Shown here: positions 47,892 to 58,889 of the stretch, piece by piece | Position numbering within the stretch: position 1 is the stretch's first letter | How the letters are laid out: each line of letters opens with the position of its first letter | Assembly: GCA_005765155.1 (NCBI GenBank) | Contig: VCCP01000004.1 | Location: 930,001 to 994,000, forward strand | Length of the DNA stretch: 64,000 nucleotides | Direction: 5' to 3' | From: Zelopaecilomyces penicillatus | Lineage: Eukaryota > Ascomycota > Sordariomycetes > Hypocreales > Pseudodiploosporaceae | Made by a program: the position numbers and the translations under genes | The notes under the pieces: generated by a model | Database searches by the model: none | What the model was told of the DNA's origin: nothing | What the model saw: the letters and a program-made list of their open reading frames with translations, nothing else

Positions 47892-48722
47892 GATGATAGC
47901 AAAGTGGTTGTTTGAAATAGCCTTATGAAAGCAATGTTATGAAGGGTTGAAGTACAAAAGGAAGGTGTGAATATCATCCAACAAGGGTAGAGCTAGCCAA
48001 GGCAGAGAGAGATGATATCATGCGGTTGCGAACGTGAGATGAAGCCGACTTGTGCTCTAGAAGTGAAGGTGAAAGAGGAACAAAAGAGGAACAAAGCTCC
48101 AACTCGTGACGGGTGAAGGAAAAGAGGGAAACAGGAGAACAGTACGAGAGCGGAAAAAAATCAGGTATGAGGAGTAGAGCATTTGTTCACCTCTCCGGCA
48201 GCTGGCAACTGCGAGAAGGCAGAAAACTTGCGTTGCGCGGCTAGGAAACAGTGCGGCGTGTGAGGGATTGCAAACGCGTTAGGGGAACTTGGAATTAGAG
48301 AGACGCATGTTAATAATGCCTGGGCTGTTTCGAACATGATTCCTGAGAGTTGCATTTGTTAGTGTTGTGTATTCTGAATGCCCAACATGGGAGATGATGC
48401 AGGTTGCAGCATGTAGCCAAGGCATGCACGACGCACTGAAGCCTATGAGGTCATCAGGCTGTTTGTTTAAACCATTAAGCATTCAGATGTTCATACAATT
48501 ACAAATGCTGTCTCTATATCGTGTGAAGCAATTTTGCCTTGAGGACTTGGCGGCATACTTGCAGACTACAGTCAGTTCCACCAACATCGGCACAGTCAGG
48601 TGGATCTTGGAAATGGCAGCATAACTAACTAACTTCCCCGTTTATACACTTGGCATCATCTGAGATCTGTAGAAACGACGACAGCCAGCAGAACATGCAG
48701 AAACCCCACATTTATGCCAATG

Positions 48723-48741
48723 CCGGAGGCCCAGTGGCTTG
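48723..48741 (+). promoter_or_regulatory. shared GGAGGCCCAGTGGC promoter element, copy 1
   Basis: CCGGAGGCCCAGTGGCTTG ends 249 bp before the ATG of the zinc-finger gene. Two near-identical copies lie 236-277 bp upstream of the deaminase-fold gene start. The core is not palindromic. A common regulator or a duplicated promoter segment would explain it; inferred only. Confidence 0.5.
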
Positions 48742-48890
48742 AATCAAGTGAGGCTGCTTGAGGCTGCCGTGAATCTACAGCCAATGGTGTGGGTTGCAGT
48801 GAGAATGTCATGGCGACGCCCAACCAACAGCGTCAAATGCCTGCCTCGTCTATGCAGACCATCATTGGCTTCGAGATCTGTATACTGATG

Positions 48891-48899
48891 CATAAATAG
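48891..48899 (+). promoter_or_regulatory. TATA-like element of the zinc-finger gene
   Basis: CATAAATAG, about 91-99 bp before the ATG at 48990, followed by a CT-rich leader (CTTCCTCCACTG). Predicted from sequence only. Confidence 0.4.
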
Positions 48900-48989
48900 C
48901 CTTACAACTCCTCTTCAAACACTTCACCAGACATCTTCAGTCACACAGCGTCTTCCTCCACTGTAGCCTAAGCTTCCACTTCACGCACG

Positions 48990-49944
48990 ATGGAAGAGGA
49001 GGGAGAACAAGGTAACCATCCAACACCCTCCTTGCTACAGTGACAGTTGACTATGGATTATCTGACAGTTTGCTTCCTTAGGTGTCGAAGACGATCCTTA
49101 CATCAATTATCCAACTACAGCTTTCCCTACTGGCGACATGTACAGCGATGTATCCCAAGCCCCTGCTTACATTCCTTCTGGCATACATGATCCCCTCTTT
49201 AAAGGGTTTCAGTTTTCGCCAGACCCAACCGACCCCGGTTATTTCTTCGACAATGCTCTTTTTAGCCTTGACAGGAGCAACTTGCAAGATCCAAGTTCTC
49301 CTAGCATCGCTCCTTTTGCTCTCGATGTTTCATCTTCATTCATCCCATCTGCTACCACTGACCCCCTGCAACCCATCAACACCATGGAACAAGGCAGCGT
49401 CTTCAGCCAATCTCCTTGCAGTGCTCAATAGAGCGGCACTGATTCGCTTGGTGACGCGAACGATGCTAATTCCAGCATGGCGGAAGGTACCTCTGGTGAT
49501 GGTCCTTGGAAGCCACGAAAGGTTCGGTTCCTGGAAGATCCGATACCAGAATGGACACCTCATCAAACAGGAAAGTTCATTTGTGACAACTCCGATTGTC
49601 GCAAAGACCTCGAGTCAAGGGATGCTCTTAGGTTCGTACCACCAACTCATAACACTAACCCGACCATGATGCTTGTCTAACAATATCCCAGAGCACATCG
49701 ACGAAGACGTTACAAACCTGTCAAATGCCCTTGTCTCGAAGATGGATGTTATATTAGGAAAGCTGAGCAGCGCGATATGCTTCGTCATGTGACGGTACAT
49801 CACCCGAATTGGGCAATTAGGGAAGGTCTCAAGTGTCCAGACAAATCTGTCAAACCTTTCAAGTGTCTCATTTGCAACATGGATTACGCTCGTGTAGACT
49901 ATCTTAGGCGACATGAAAGAAAGAAGCACAACCACGGAAACTAA
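48990..49944 (+). pseudogene. C2H2 zinc-finger protein gene interrupted by an in-frame TAG
   Basis: Three exons, 48990-49011, 49082-49631 and 49692-49944, with GTAACC and GTTCGT donors. The frame is open over all exons except for one TAG at 49429-49431, after SPCSAQ; immediately downstream the same frame continues (Ser/Asp-rich, then DGPWKPRKVRFLEDPIPEW). Upstream is a 120-residue acidic, Pro/Ser/Phe-rich region that looks like an activation domain. Downstream are zinc-finger-like units: CDNSDC...H, CPCLEDGC...H-x4-H and a clear C-x2-C-x12-H-x4-H finger (FKCLICNMDYARVDYLRRH onward), ending 3 residues later. Either the gene is a recent nonsense pseudogene, or an ATG at 49477 gives a shorter fingers-only protein of about 136 residues, or readthrough occurs. 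It is tail-to-tail (152 bp) with the deaminase-fold gene. Confidence 0.7.
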
Positions 49945-50096
49945 CCTATCCTCTTCACCAATCCAAACTTATCTCATGGTTATATGAAAAACATCAAAGA
50001 AAACACACAGGAGAACTATCTAAATATTTTAGCAGCAAATATGAAAGAGTTATTGTCCCGTATTTCTCAGTTCCCAATGAAGGTGGTTCGTAGACC

Positions 50097-51805
50097 TTAC
50101 AGTAGGGCACCGCCCTCTTTGTCATGCTCAACCAACATGTCCGATTCTTGGGAATCTTTCGCTTCCGGTGTGCTTACAGCAGCCGGAAAGTCGTCTGTCT
50201 CGTTAGACCACGGCGAAGATGCATCAGCTTTGCAAATGGATCAAAATGTGTTAGCCACAGAAAACAAAATAACGAGGTGCAGTAAGAAACTTACTGTGAT
50301 CGAGAAATACTGGCTCGGGGCTCACAGAGCGAGCACTACTGTTGCTTGACAATAACTGGAACGGGGCCGCCAACGATCCAGTAATCTCCGTAAGAGAATC
50401 CGGATGGTAAGGACGCGTGATCTGTTGGTCTCTAATCTGCTCCAGTACGTCATTACGTAAATCCCCATTCATCTTGTTCATAATGTCGCGCTGTCGCAAC
50501 CAGCGCGGATGTTGCTGATCAGCAGGGAAGCTTGGAATGCCCCAATTTGACCATGTTTTCTGGTGCGACTCCGGCTCGACAGGTCGAGCTGGATGGTAAC
50601 GCATGTAATAGCGACAGCAGCGGCAGCTCGGCTTGCTGCAACTGATGTATCTGTCCTCAAATGCAAACGAGAGTTTGTTTTCGTAAAAGTGCTCTAGCAC
50701 CTGGAGCTCTGCGTGCACATTCTGTTGTTTCGCTTTTTCGTAGCATCCCAAGACCTGTTTCAAAATGTCGTGGTGCTTATCCATTGACGATAAAACTTGT
50801 TGAATCTGCTGAAGCTCGGGGTCATTGCTGGAAAGTAGTCGTTTCGCAATCCCATCTAGAGTTGTATGAGAATCGGGGCTGGGTAACGGTTGAGCGGTAC
50901 AAAAGTCAACAGTGTCGATTTGATAGCTATCCAAAACTTGAGGGATAAAACGGGAGTCGTGAATAAGCTCTTTGACAGCGCGGATGTGATGTGCCAGACG
51001 TCCGATGTAGTGGCGGATGGTGCTGAGCTTTGCACGGATACCATCGCCCTGCAAAGACGGTGTAATGCTCGCTTGTAGTAGCGCTTCAGGTTCTTGAAGA
51101 TGAGGGTGATGCCTCTGGTCATATGCGTGGGAACACATTGCCATGTGGTTGGGCAATGACTTGAACTCGCCCAGCCAGTCGAGGAATTGCGTATCTGTGA
51201 CATATTAGAATCCAACTATTTTCGATTAGAAAAACGAACATGTTATACATACCAACAGCACCTTTACTTCTCTCTAGACACTCCTTATAGTCCTCTATAC
51301 CATTCAACAAAAACGCCACCTCCTTCTTTATCCTCCCCGCTGCGAATTTGACACAACGCTCCGTAAGCATCGTCTCTACATCCTCATCACCCTGATCCTT
51401 CGAGTTCCATAGACCCTTCGACAACTCGAGTACAACACCCACAAATTGAATCACTTTTGCTTTCGGCTTTGTATTCGACGCCAGCCAAAACGTATAGCCG
51501 TCGTTCTGTGCAGCTAATCCAATGGCAGTGGTTGTGCTGCCTCCCTTGGTGTAGTCACATACATACGCTAGGTTTCTGAGGAACCGACGGCGGTATGTCT
51601 GTGCATCGTGGGGGGGTTGGATGATGGTGACATGGGTTGCTTGGGTTTGAATGAAGATACAAAGTAGGAAGAAGGCTTCGTAGAAACGGTGGATAAGTTT
51701 GTTCTGTTTGCCGACTCTTGGGGGTCCAACTCGCTGGGTAGGAGGCATAGCTGCGGTTGACTTATGATAACAAGCATGCCCAGAGATGCTATTCATTGCG
51801 ATCAA
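50097..51805 (-). CDS. deaminase-fold protein (OTT_1508-like), fungal
   Basis: Three exons, 51805-51253, 51194-50295 and 50227-50097, give 527 residues. Residues 345-378 hold VHAELQVLEHFYENKL and ISCSKPSCRCC: His345-Ala-Glu347 and Cys375-x2-Cys378 are the zinc-binding and catalytic set of the cytidine-deaminase superfamily, in the form seen in the OTT_1508-like family (PF14441), whose members occur in bacteria and widely in fungi. The N-terminal 300 residues are helical and unrecognised. The last intron has a perfect GTAAGT donor and a CTAAC branch; ignoring it would add 14 spurious residues and lose a 43-residue Ser/Glu/Asp-rich tail. The substrate (nucleotide or nucleic acid) is unknown. 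It shares promoter elements with the neighbouring zinc-finger gene. Confidence 0.82.
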
Positions 51806-52788
51806 CTGGAAATCTTTTGCTCCTTAAATAGTCATTTTAGCACACATAGGATGCCATTTCGCTGACCCATGAAGCATCACAATCTTGCACCTCATCCTCC
51901 ACAAGACTGTCTCCTCTTCCGTCCACCTTTCTTCTTCGATCACCCATCCACCCAACCATCAATTCAACGAACAGAATTGCCCGGTTTCCCATCACTACCT
52001 TGTCAGGCATTATTGGGGCCAAGTATTCCACCAAAATCTATGTCGGAGGCCCAGTGGCCCATGTCGGGGGCCCAGTGGCTTGGACTCTTCGATGGAACCT
52101 CCCCCACCATAAGGCGCATTAAAGCAAAGAAGCCAATCGAATCGGTCGCTCAGTGTGTTGACAAGCCAACATTAAAATTCCAGCTCATTCCATCGGCGAA
52201 GCGGACTTCAGTCAGCAGTTTTTTGTTCTTTTCAATATGAGGCTGTGTCCTGAATTGTACTTTATGCATCTTACTCATGAGGCATGACGTGACAGTGCAG
52301 CAAAGTAGTGACATCTGTCATGATCAACATGCCTAGAAAAGAGTTGTCCACATCCATCGCCCTATAAGGCAAATGGTCCAAGATAAACAAACGTACACAC
52401 ACTAAAAAACGAAAAGCTTTTGTCTCATTCGACACTCAAGTGTGAACAGTGCAAGCTGCCACTAATTGTGTGATTGCACTTATTAGCCGCCAAGGATTGC
52501 TGGAGGAGAAACCGGTTCCCCCACATATCCGGATCCGTCGCCGTGTCTCTGGTGGGCCTTTGTCGGGGCCGAACTTCGGCGTCCTAGCCCCCAAGCCAAA
52601 TATTTAATGGCATGACTTGCCAGCCACATTTCTCGTCTTTAATTCCACGAAATACTAGATTGAAACTCGGTGTCATAAATCTCAATCAACTCGAACAATA
52701 AACCAAATTTACACCTTCAATAACTTCCATTTCTTTAATAAAAAAAATGGTCAAACCACATTCTGTCTAGATGTCCATTTACAATCAT
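51806..52788. other. upstream region of the deaminase-fold gene
   Basis: It contains a TATA-like TATTTAAGG (- strand, about 51822-51830) and two copies of the shared element (52041-52082). The + strand frame 51869-52240 includes the element copies and has no family signature. The right end is the 3' flank of the S9 peptidase gene. Confidence 0.5.
52041..52082. repeat. shared promoter element, two tandem copies
   Basis: TGTCGGAGGCCCAGTGGC (52041-52058) and TGTCGGGGGCCCAGTGGCTTG (52062-52082) start 21 bp apart, two turns of the helix, so a bound factor would sit on the same face. A third copy is at 48723-48741 upstream of the zinc-finger gene. Confidence 0.7.
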
Positions 52789-54872
52789 TTAGAGCAGCGT
52801 CTTCCTCCACCACTTTTCTTCTTCTTCCACCCACCCCTTTGCGCTTACTGGCAAAGCCAGCATGTGTCCATCCATGTACTCTACAATCTTGACATCTCTT
52901 CCATTCTCCTTCAGCATATCTGCGATGAGCCTGGCTTGCTCAACTGGCACAACCGAATCAATAGTCCCGTGTATCAATAGCAGTGGTGACTCGATCTTGT
53001 CGACATGGAAGAGCGCACTGCGCTCACGATAGATTTCCTCCTTTTTATCGTCACTGACCTTTCCTGGCAACACCAAGGCTGGTGTATAATCCGATTCTAG
53101 CTTGTGTGTGGTATCATCAAATCTCCTCAAGTCGCTGATACCAGATGCACAAACGCCAGCGGCAAAGGTTTTAGGATGCCGAGTAAGACATTGAAGGGTG
53201 TTGTATCCTCCAGCACTGATACCTGTGATGCCGACAGCGCCTCGTTTGACACGGCCAGACTCGACGAAGTGGTCTGCGAATTCAGCAGCATCTGCAGCAT
53301 CAATAACGCCCCAGTTGCCAAACAAATCCTCTCGATACTTCTTGCCATGCCCTGTCGACCCAATGTAGTTTACAGCAAAGTAGGCATACCCTCGAGATGT
53401 GAAGTACTGTGACCTAAGTACCAACCCGTTGCCAGTGTGTCCTGTTGGCCCACCATGTGCGTTAATAATGAGGGGAGGCAATGCCCCTTCTGGTGCTGTG
53501 AACTTGGGATTACGAGGCATCCACAAGAACCCGTGAATAACTCGTGAGGGTGAGCCCTTTGTCTTGATGCTTACGGGCTCTGGCTTGGAGAAAAGGGATA
53601 ACGGGAATTCCCCATCATTTGAACGGCGAACAACCTTGTTAAGCTTAGGGTTGTGAATGTTGACTTTATGAAGCGATTGTGGAAGGATAGTGCCATTAGC
53701 CACCACCAGAACGTGGGAATCGTCAAGTCGAGCAACAGCGTCCCACTTGATGTTGCTAATAGCAGTCTCATCCGCAATTTGTCGCCACGAGTTGTCCTTG
53801 AGGTCTATGAGGACGAGTCTTGATACGCCATTCAATGTAGAATTTGCGACTAAATAACGTTCTGTCATCGGGGTCCATGTACGACTAGATTTTGTATTTT
53901 GTTTAGCTACAACGTTCTGGATCAAGTGTATATTTGGGTTGGTACTCACCTTCCTTCAAAAAGAAGAACTTCACCAAGCTCAGACTTTTCAAGGCCCTTC
54001 ACCTTGATCTGTGCTGGCGTGTGGCTGCCTGGTGGAATTCTGAAGAACTGTCGAAAGCCGTCAACCTCTTGTGCATAGAATAGAGACCCATCGAAACCCC
54101 ATCGCGGCTCCGAGGTGCTTTCGCCGTTTGCCCCGGTTACAAATCGGACGTTGCTGATGGTTCCATCCAGATTCCAGTCAGCGCGATACAGCTTGCATGC
54201 ATCAAATAGCAATCGCGGGTGGTCCCATTCAAGCCAAACGAGCTCTGTACCGTCGGCATTCGACTGTGGTAGGTAGTAGAAATCAGCTCCCTTGGCAATC
54301 CTCTTCACTTCACCCGTTACAAAGTTTATAGCCACGAGGTAGTTTCGAATTGTGTAGGGAGTGTTGTTGGTATGGTCTTCTTCAATCGCCAGTACCCATG
54401 ACGTTTTCGAATTTGCGTGAAAGCTGGAATACCGCAACGGCGGAGTCTTTACCAGGAGCGTCACACGTCGAGTGTCTGGATCCAAAATGTGTACCGTGTT
54501 GTCCTCATTGGAGAAGATGACACGGCCATCTGGGAGCACATCAAGGAGTCCAGCGCCATACTCGTAGACCGAATTGTGAGCGCTGTATTCACTGGGCAGC
54601 AAGTCGTTCAGGCCATCCTTGGTGATTTCCACAATAGTATTCCTACCAGTGTCTGTGGTTTCTGTGTAGTAAGCTCTTCCAGTCCGCCGCTATACATTGA
54701 GGGTGACAAACGTTAGTCAATTCGCGATAAAATGTGTGGTTGGTGGGGGGCAACGGATAGACAACCGTACACAAACACGTGGGCCTACGAGGGACCTGTT
54801 CTTGGCGGCGACGGTATCCAGAGATATGGACGATTGCCAATCTCCATAAGGTGCAACTTTCTTGATGACCAT
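52789..54872 (-). CDS. prolyl oligopeptidase-family serine peptidase (S9)
   Basis: Three exons, 54872-54771, 54689-53950 and 53884-52789, give 645 residues. The N-terminal part (APYGDWQSSIS; repeated strands such as RRVTLLVKTPPLRYSSFH and GSLFYAQEVDGFRQFF) is a beta-propeller that filters substrates by size. The C-terminal alpha/beta-hydrolase domain has the oxyanion region NAHGGPTGHTG, the nucleophile in GITGISAGGYNTLQ (Ser504), Asp590 in GTIDSVVPVEQ and His621 in MDGHML. There is no signal peptide, so an intracellular acylaminoacyl- or dipeptidyl-peptidase-like enzyme is likely. The first intron's donor is uncertain: GTACGG at 54770 or GTTTGT at 54777, both phase 0 and differing by two residues. 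The gene is head-to-head with the S33-type hydrolase gene. Confidence 0.9.
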
Positions 54873-55877
54873 GACGACGGCTTGCCTCTTGTGGCGGTTG
54901 GCGCTATTGGGATAAGCGTGATGGAATCGACTCAGCAGCACCCCAGAGTGTGGAATCCGAAGCTACCCGGGCCCGTACGGTACCTATAGAGAGGTTGTGG
55001 GAAGAGATGCCTTAGACAATCAATATCAAAAGGTGCCAATTGATCTTGGACAGAGGACATGAGGGAGATTGGCCGAATATTGGATACAGAGGTAGGCGGT
55101 CATACATATATATTGACGCTACAGGGAGTCTGACTACATGCACTGCTCACAGACTGCTCACAGATTCGGGGTTGCATCGAGGGCTGGAGAGGAACGAATG
55201 TGGGGATAACAGGCGGGGAACGCTAAAGATGGCGGTCTCCAGCGGGCCTCCCCCTGTAGTTCAGGGCCTCGTCCCAACAGCTCCAGCACGACTGTCACCC
55301 CCGCAGTCGGCTGGTGACCTGAGCAATGGGACTTTATTGGTCCAAATTGTTTGGAAGCTCGGCTACTGTTCCCGATAGCTTATCGCGGCCCTGGTACAGG
55401 AGAATCCGTTGTGCAGCAAGTAAAATTGTCATAGATCACTGCTAGCATGTAATTAGAAGGTATACAAAGAAGGGGAGATAAAAACGGACAGCAATCTCCA
55501 TTACGTGCAATATACCTAGGCATGCGCACGTTAGCATTACAAGTACACGAGCATTTATGTATACACTTCTGTGGATGATGACTGCACTGTCAAGCCCCAA
55601 GTACTGTGCTCCGTCCAGTACCTTGGGTGGGCTTATGAGCCACCTCCAACCCTCCGGAGAAATGCACAAGTCCCCATAGCTACGCCTAAATCGGCAACAC
55701 CCGCTCCAACCTCCAAGCTTCCTGTCTCCACCAGGCAACATCATCACCAAAGCTTCACACAATCTTTTTCAGTTGTTCTTACGGTGAATTGAAGCTTGTT
55801 CTCCTCTCGAATCCGAGAAAATTATTTCCAACAGCTGGTCATCAAATCTTCAATCCAAAAAGGCACTTGTACATACC
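54873..55877. other. divergent region between two serine-peptidase genes
   Basis: A 1.0-kb head-to-head spacer between the S9 and S33-type genes. No other gene is seen; small frames such as 55442-55762 (- strand) are unremarkable. The right end before 55878 looks like an ordinary leader. Confidence 0.45.
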
Positions 55878-57893
55878 ATGGAGAAACAAGGGTTGCCCAG
55901 TGACAGCCCTTGGCTGGAGCAGCTACAACCAAACAGAGTTCGGACACGACGATCCTGGCCTCTCAGAGCTGCATGCCTCGCCAGCTTTGCATGCGTCGCA
56001 GGTCTTTACTATCACAGTCCACATCTGACCTCGTGGGCACCTCATTATTGTAATCACCCTTACGGAATCCAGAGCTCTCCCTATGGCCACTTCCCTAAAC
56101 CGGATGATGCGTTCCACTTCCTGCCGTGCACCAACGCGACACTTCCACCTGCGCTTGACGATCCCAATCCACAGCAGAGCTGGGCCCGGCTCTTCGACCC
56201 AAACCCGGAGCACTGGAACTGGGGCAGCAATGATAAGAGCCATATGTCTGAGCGCGATCCGTATGAGGGCCGGGGCATCTACCTCTGCGGCTATCTAGAT
56301 GCTCCTCTCGACTACACCAACCAAACGGACCCCCGCATTGTTCGGCTTGCTGTAACCAAATTCCAGGTTTCTGGACTCGCCCACATTGATGGCTACTCGC
56401 GGCCCTCAGCTGGTCACAAGACTAAGCGGACTATTGTCATTGAGCCTGGTGGCCCTGGTGGTAGCGGCACATCTTATGCATGGAGAGCTGCTGAACAAGT
56501 GACAAAGCGACTCAGTGATGGCAAGTTTGACGTCCTTGGATGGGACCCTCGTGGAGTTAATGCCACTCTCCCTGCCATTTCTTGCTTTCCCTATGATGCC
56601 GACAGGGACCACTGGTCACTGATGACCAGCCAATATCGAGAGACGACAGCTCTGCCGAGGGCGCAGATGGAGATTGCGGATATCATGAATGGTGCAATCT
56701 TCGCGGCATGCTCCAGGATGCACGGCGATTTACCTCGCTTCCTCGGCACCGCTTTTGTTGCCCGTGATATGGAGCAGATCCGTCTTGCCCTCGGAGAAGA
56801 CGAGCTGACAGGCTACCTTGTGAGCTATGGCACTGGCATCGGGCAGACATACGCCAACATGTTCCCTTCTAGTGTTGGCAGAATGATCCTCGATGGAACA
56901 GAATATGTGCGAGACCACCGTATGCTTGGTGGGTTTGGATGGACCGCTCTTGATAATGCCACGGACGCGTGGCACGATGGCTTCTTGGGTGAGTGTATCA
57001 ATGCTGGTCCAAAGCATTGTGCCCTGGCCAAACCGGTTGACGGCAAGGATGTTACTCTCGATGGCCTCCAGCATCGCATGGAATTGCTCATCAAGTCTCT
57101 CGCACATCACCCGCTTCCTGGCTACACCGATTTCAGTGGTCCATCCCTCATCACATATTCGGCCCTTGTGGGTGCCATCTATGGAGCCATGTATAATGCC
57201 TTTTCCTGGCCCGCTCTAGCACAGACCCTCTTTGAAATGGAAGCTGGAAACACAACACTCATATCTATCATGCTTGAGCATGCGTCTTGGGAATATGACC
57301 CCACCCTTCCTTCTATCCCTGACAAGAAACCTTCTTCAGATGAGCTTGGGGCGATTGTGATATGCTCAGATGGATATGATGCACCATTACCTAAGAATGG
57401 CTTGGATTGGTGGGAGGCTTTGTGGGCGAATATGACGGAGCAGAATTGGATCGCCGGCAACTCACGCTTCACCAACGTGTTCCCCTGTCAGCGTTTCACC
57501 GAGTACTGGCCCAAACCAGCCGAGGTATACCGAGGGGACCTGAACAACACTCTCAAAAACCCCATTCTGCTCATTGCTGAGACTTATGACCCCGCCACCC
57601 CTCTACGCAATGGCAGGAGACTGCTCAACGAAATGGGACGAAACGCGCGGCTGATTGCACATCACGGATACGGCCACTCGTCTAGAGATAAGTCTAACTG
57701 TACTGATGCAATTGCTAAAACCTTCATCCTGGATGGTGCGCTTCCTGATGACCAAGAGACGGCTTGTTTTGCCAACGAGAAGCCGTATCTCTATGGGGTT
57801 AGCAAAAACGGGGTCGCGGTAACTAAAAGTCCCCTAGAGATCTGGGGGGAGCACCTTACGGAATTGTCGATATTGAATCCAAGACTACTATGA
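55878..57893 (+). CDS. TAP-like (S33) serine hydrolase with N-terminal membrane anchor
   Basis: Single exon, 671 residues. Residues about 28-45 (RAACLASFACVAGLYY) after a basic segment (RVRTRRSW) make a type II signal-anchor, with the catalytic part outside the cytosol; several N-x-S/T sites (NATLP, NQTDP, NNTLK, NCTDA) agree. The fold is alpha/beta hydrolase of the tripeptidyl-aminopeptidase group: oxyanion region IVIEPGGPGGSG, DVLGWDPRGVN, nucleophile elbow LVSYGTGIG (Ser316), ANMFPSSVGRMILDG, then in the TAP-like C-terminal domain Asp571 (AETYDPATPL) and His600 (HHGYGHSS). It likely releases short peptides in the secretory route or at the surface. No introns, unlike most neighbours. Confidence 0.9.
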   Translation: MEKQGLPSDSPWLEQLQPNRVRTRRSWPLRAACLASFACVAGLYYHSPHLTSWAPHYCNHPYGIQSSPYGHFPKPDDAFHFLPCTNATLPPALDDPNPQQSWARLFDPNPEHWNWGSNDKSHMSERDPYEGRGIYLCGYLDAPLDYTNQTDPRIVRLAVTKFQVSGLAHIDGYSRPSAGHKTKRTIVIEPGGPGGSGTSYAWRAAEQVTKRLSDGKFDVLGWDPRGVNATLPAISCFPYDADRDHWSLMTSQYRETTALPRAQMEIADIMNGAIFAACSRMHGDLPRFLGTAFVARDMEQIRLALGEDELTGYLVSYGTGIGQTYANMFPSSVGRMILDGTEYVRDHRMLGGFGWTALDNATDAWHDGFLGECINAGPKHCALAKPVDGKDVTLDGLQHRMELLIKSLAHHPLPGYTDFSGPSLITYSALVGAIYGAMYNAFSWPALAQTLFEMEAGNTTLISIMLEHASWEYDPTLPSIPDKKPSSDELGAIVICSDGYDAPLPKNGLDWWEALWANMTEQNWIAGNSRFTNVFPCQRFTEYWPKPAEVYRGDLNNTLKNPILLIAETYDPATPLRNGRRLLNEMGRNARLIAHHGYGHSSRDKSNCTDAIAKTFILDGALPDDQETACFANEKPYLYGVSKNGVAVTKSPLEIWGEHLTELSILNPRLL

Positions 57894-58889
57894 TATGTCT
57901 GTCGAGAGTGTTAGAAAAGGTGGGCTGCTTTGGACAGAATAATTGATTAGGTCTTCATTCAGCTCAATACACCTCATATATTATGCGCAGTTGCCAGCAA
58001 ATACCAAAGGTGCCTTTATAGAGATTCAAAGCTTATAATGCTCTTTTTCATTCGTCTCAACCTAGTCATTGAGTATTATGCAAGGAGATAAACGCAGGTG
58101 AATGTACAGTGTAATTACAAAAATCAAGTCGGCCCCCAACGCTAATTGAGCTGATGATTTTATGCATAAAATGTTCAGGAGGTTGCCGAACTCCAACTCT
58201 ATTAAGCTTGGTGGACTAATCAATCCTGCAAAACACAATTCGGTTATCATTGAAACGGTGGGGAGTTGCCAGACATTGGACCCTCATGTTTCCGCCGGCC
58301 CCTGAGAATTTACAGTTCAGCTTTTCGGTTTTACTTTTCCATCTTAACTTCTTAAGAATCGTTTCAGTGTCTTTTAGAAACGTGCACAGAGGAGGGGAGG
58401 GAACTAAACCCATCGGAGGCGGCCATCTACTGTAATCTGCCTAAACGTCCAGACCTACATAACGATATCAAAGGCCTATATAGTAATAGTCAAACCCTGA
58501 TTATGTTTCAAAACGCCAAGATGCGTCAAGCTACTTGTTTCGAGTGAGTAAGTGGACCTCAGCCCCCGCAAGAAGCGAGTAAAGTAGATTCATGGCCAAG
58601 GGCTGACAGGTTCCAATAGTGTCAATAATTCTGACAGAGTTATGAAAGAGACTTTTAGGGAACTGTTTCATTTTGTTCACGGTAATTCAACGTTGTGGCA
58701 CCGATGAAACGATTTGTTTAGGCAGTTTCTCTTTTTTTTTTTTAATTATACCCAGACACAGTCAAAACAAGCAATAATTATTGACCAAGCAGTTCACAGC
58801 CTCAATACACACACACATACATATTGAAGAACACATAGCCCCTTGAATTACCACCACACAACCACCAGGGTTTGTTAGCAGATGATGAT
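57894..58889. other. convergent 3' intergenic region
   Basis: 1.0 kb between two tail-to-tail genes, AT-rich, with a T run at about 58731-58743 and a CA-rich stretch at 58805-58821. Nothing with coding character is seen. Confidence 0.5.

Larger units (their letters stand above)
47892..48989. other. divergent promoter region, giant gene / zinc-finger gene
   Basis: A 1.1-kb head-to-head spacer. It carries the element CCGGAGGCCCAGTGGCTTG (48723-48741), which recurs twice upstream of the deaminase-fold gene, a CCAAT box at about 48781-48785 and a TATA-like CATAAATAG at 48891. No gene is recognised inside. Confidence 0.55.

Noticed and set aside
49421..49475. 55-nt intron (GTGCTC...TTCCAG) that would remove the TAG of the zinc-finger gene
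   Set aside because: The branch-like CTAAT is good, but the donor is poor and the length shifts the frame so that the downstream zinc fingers are lost.
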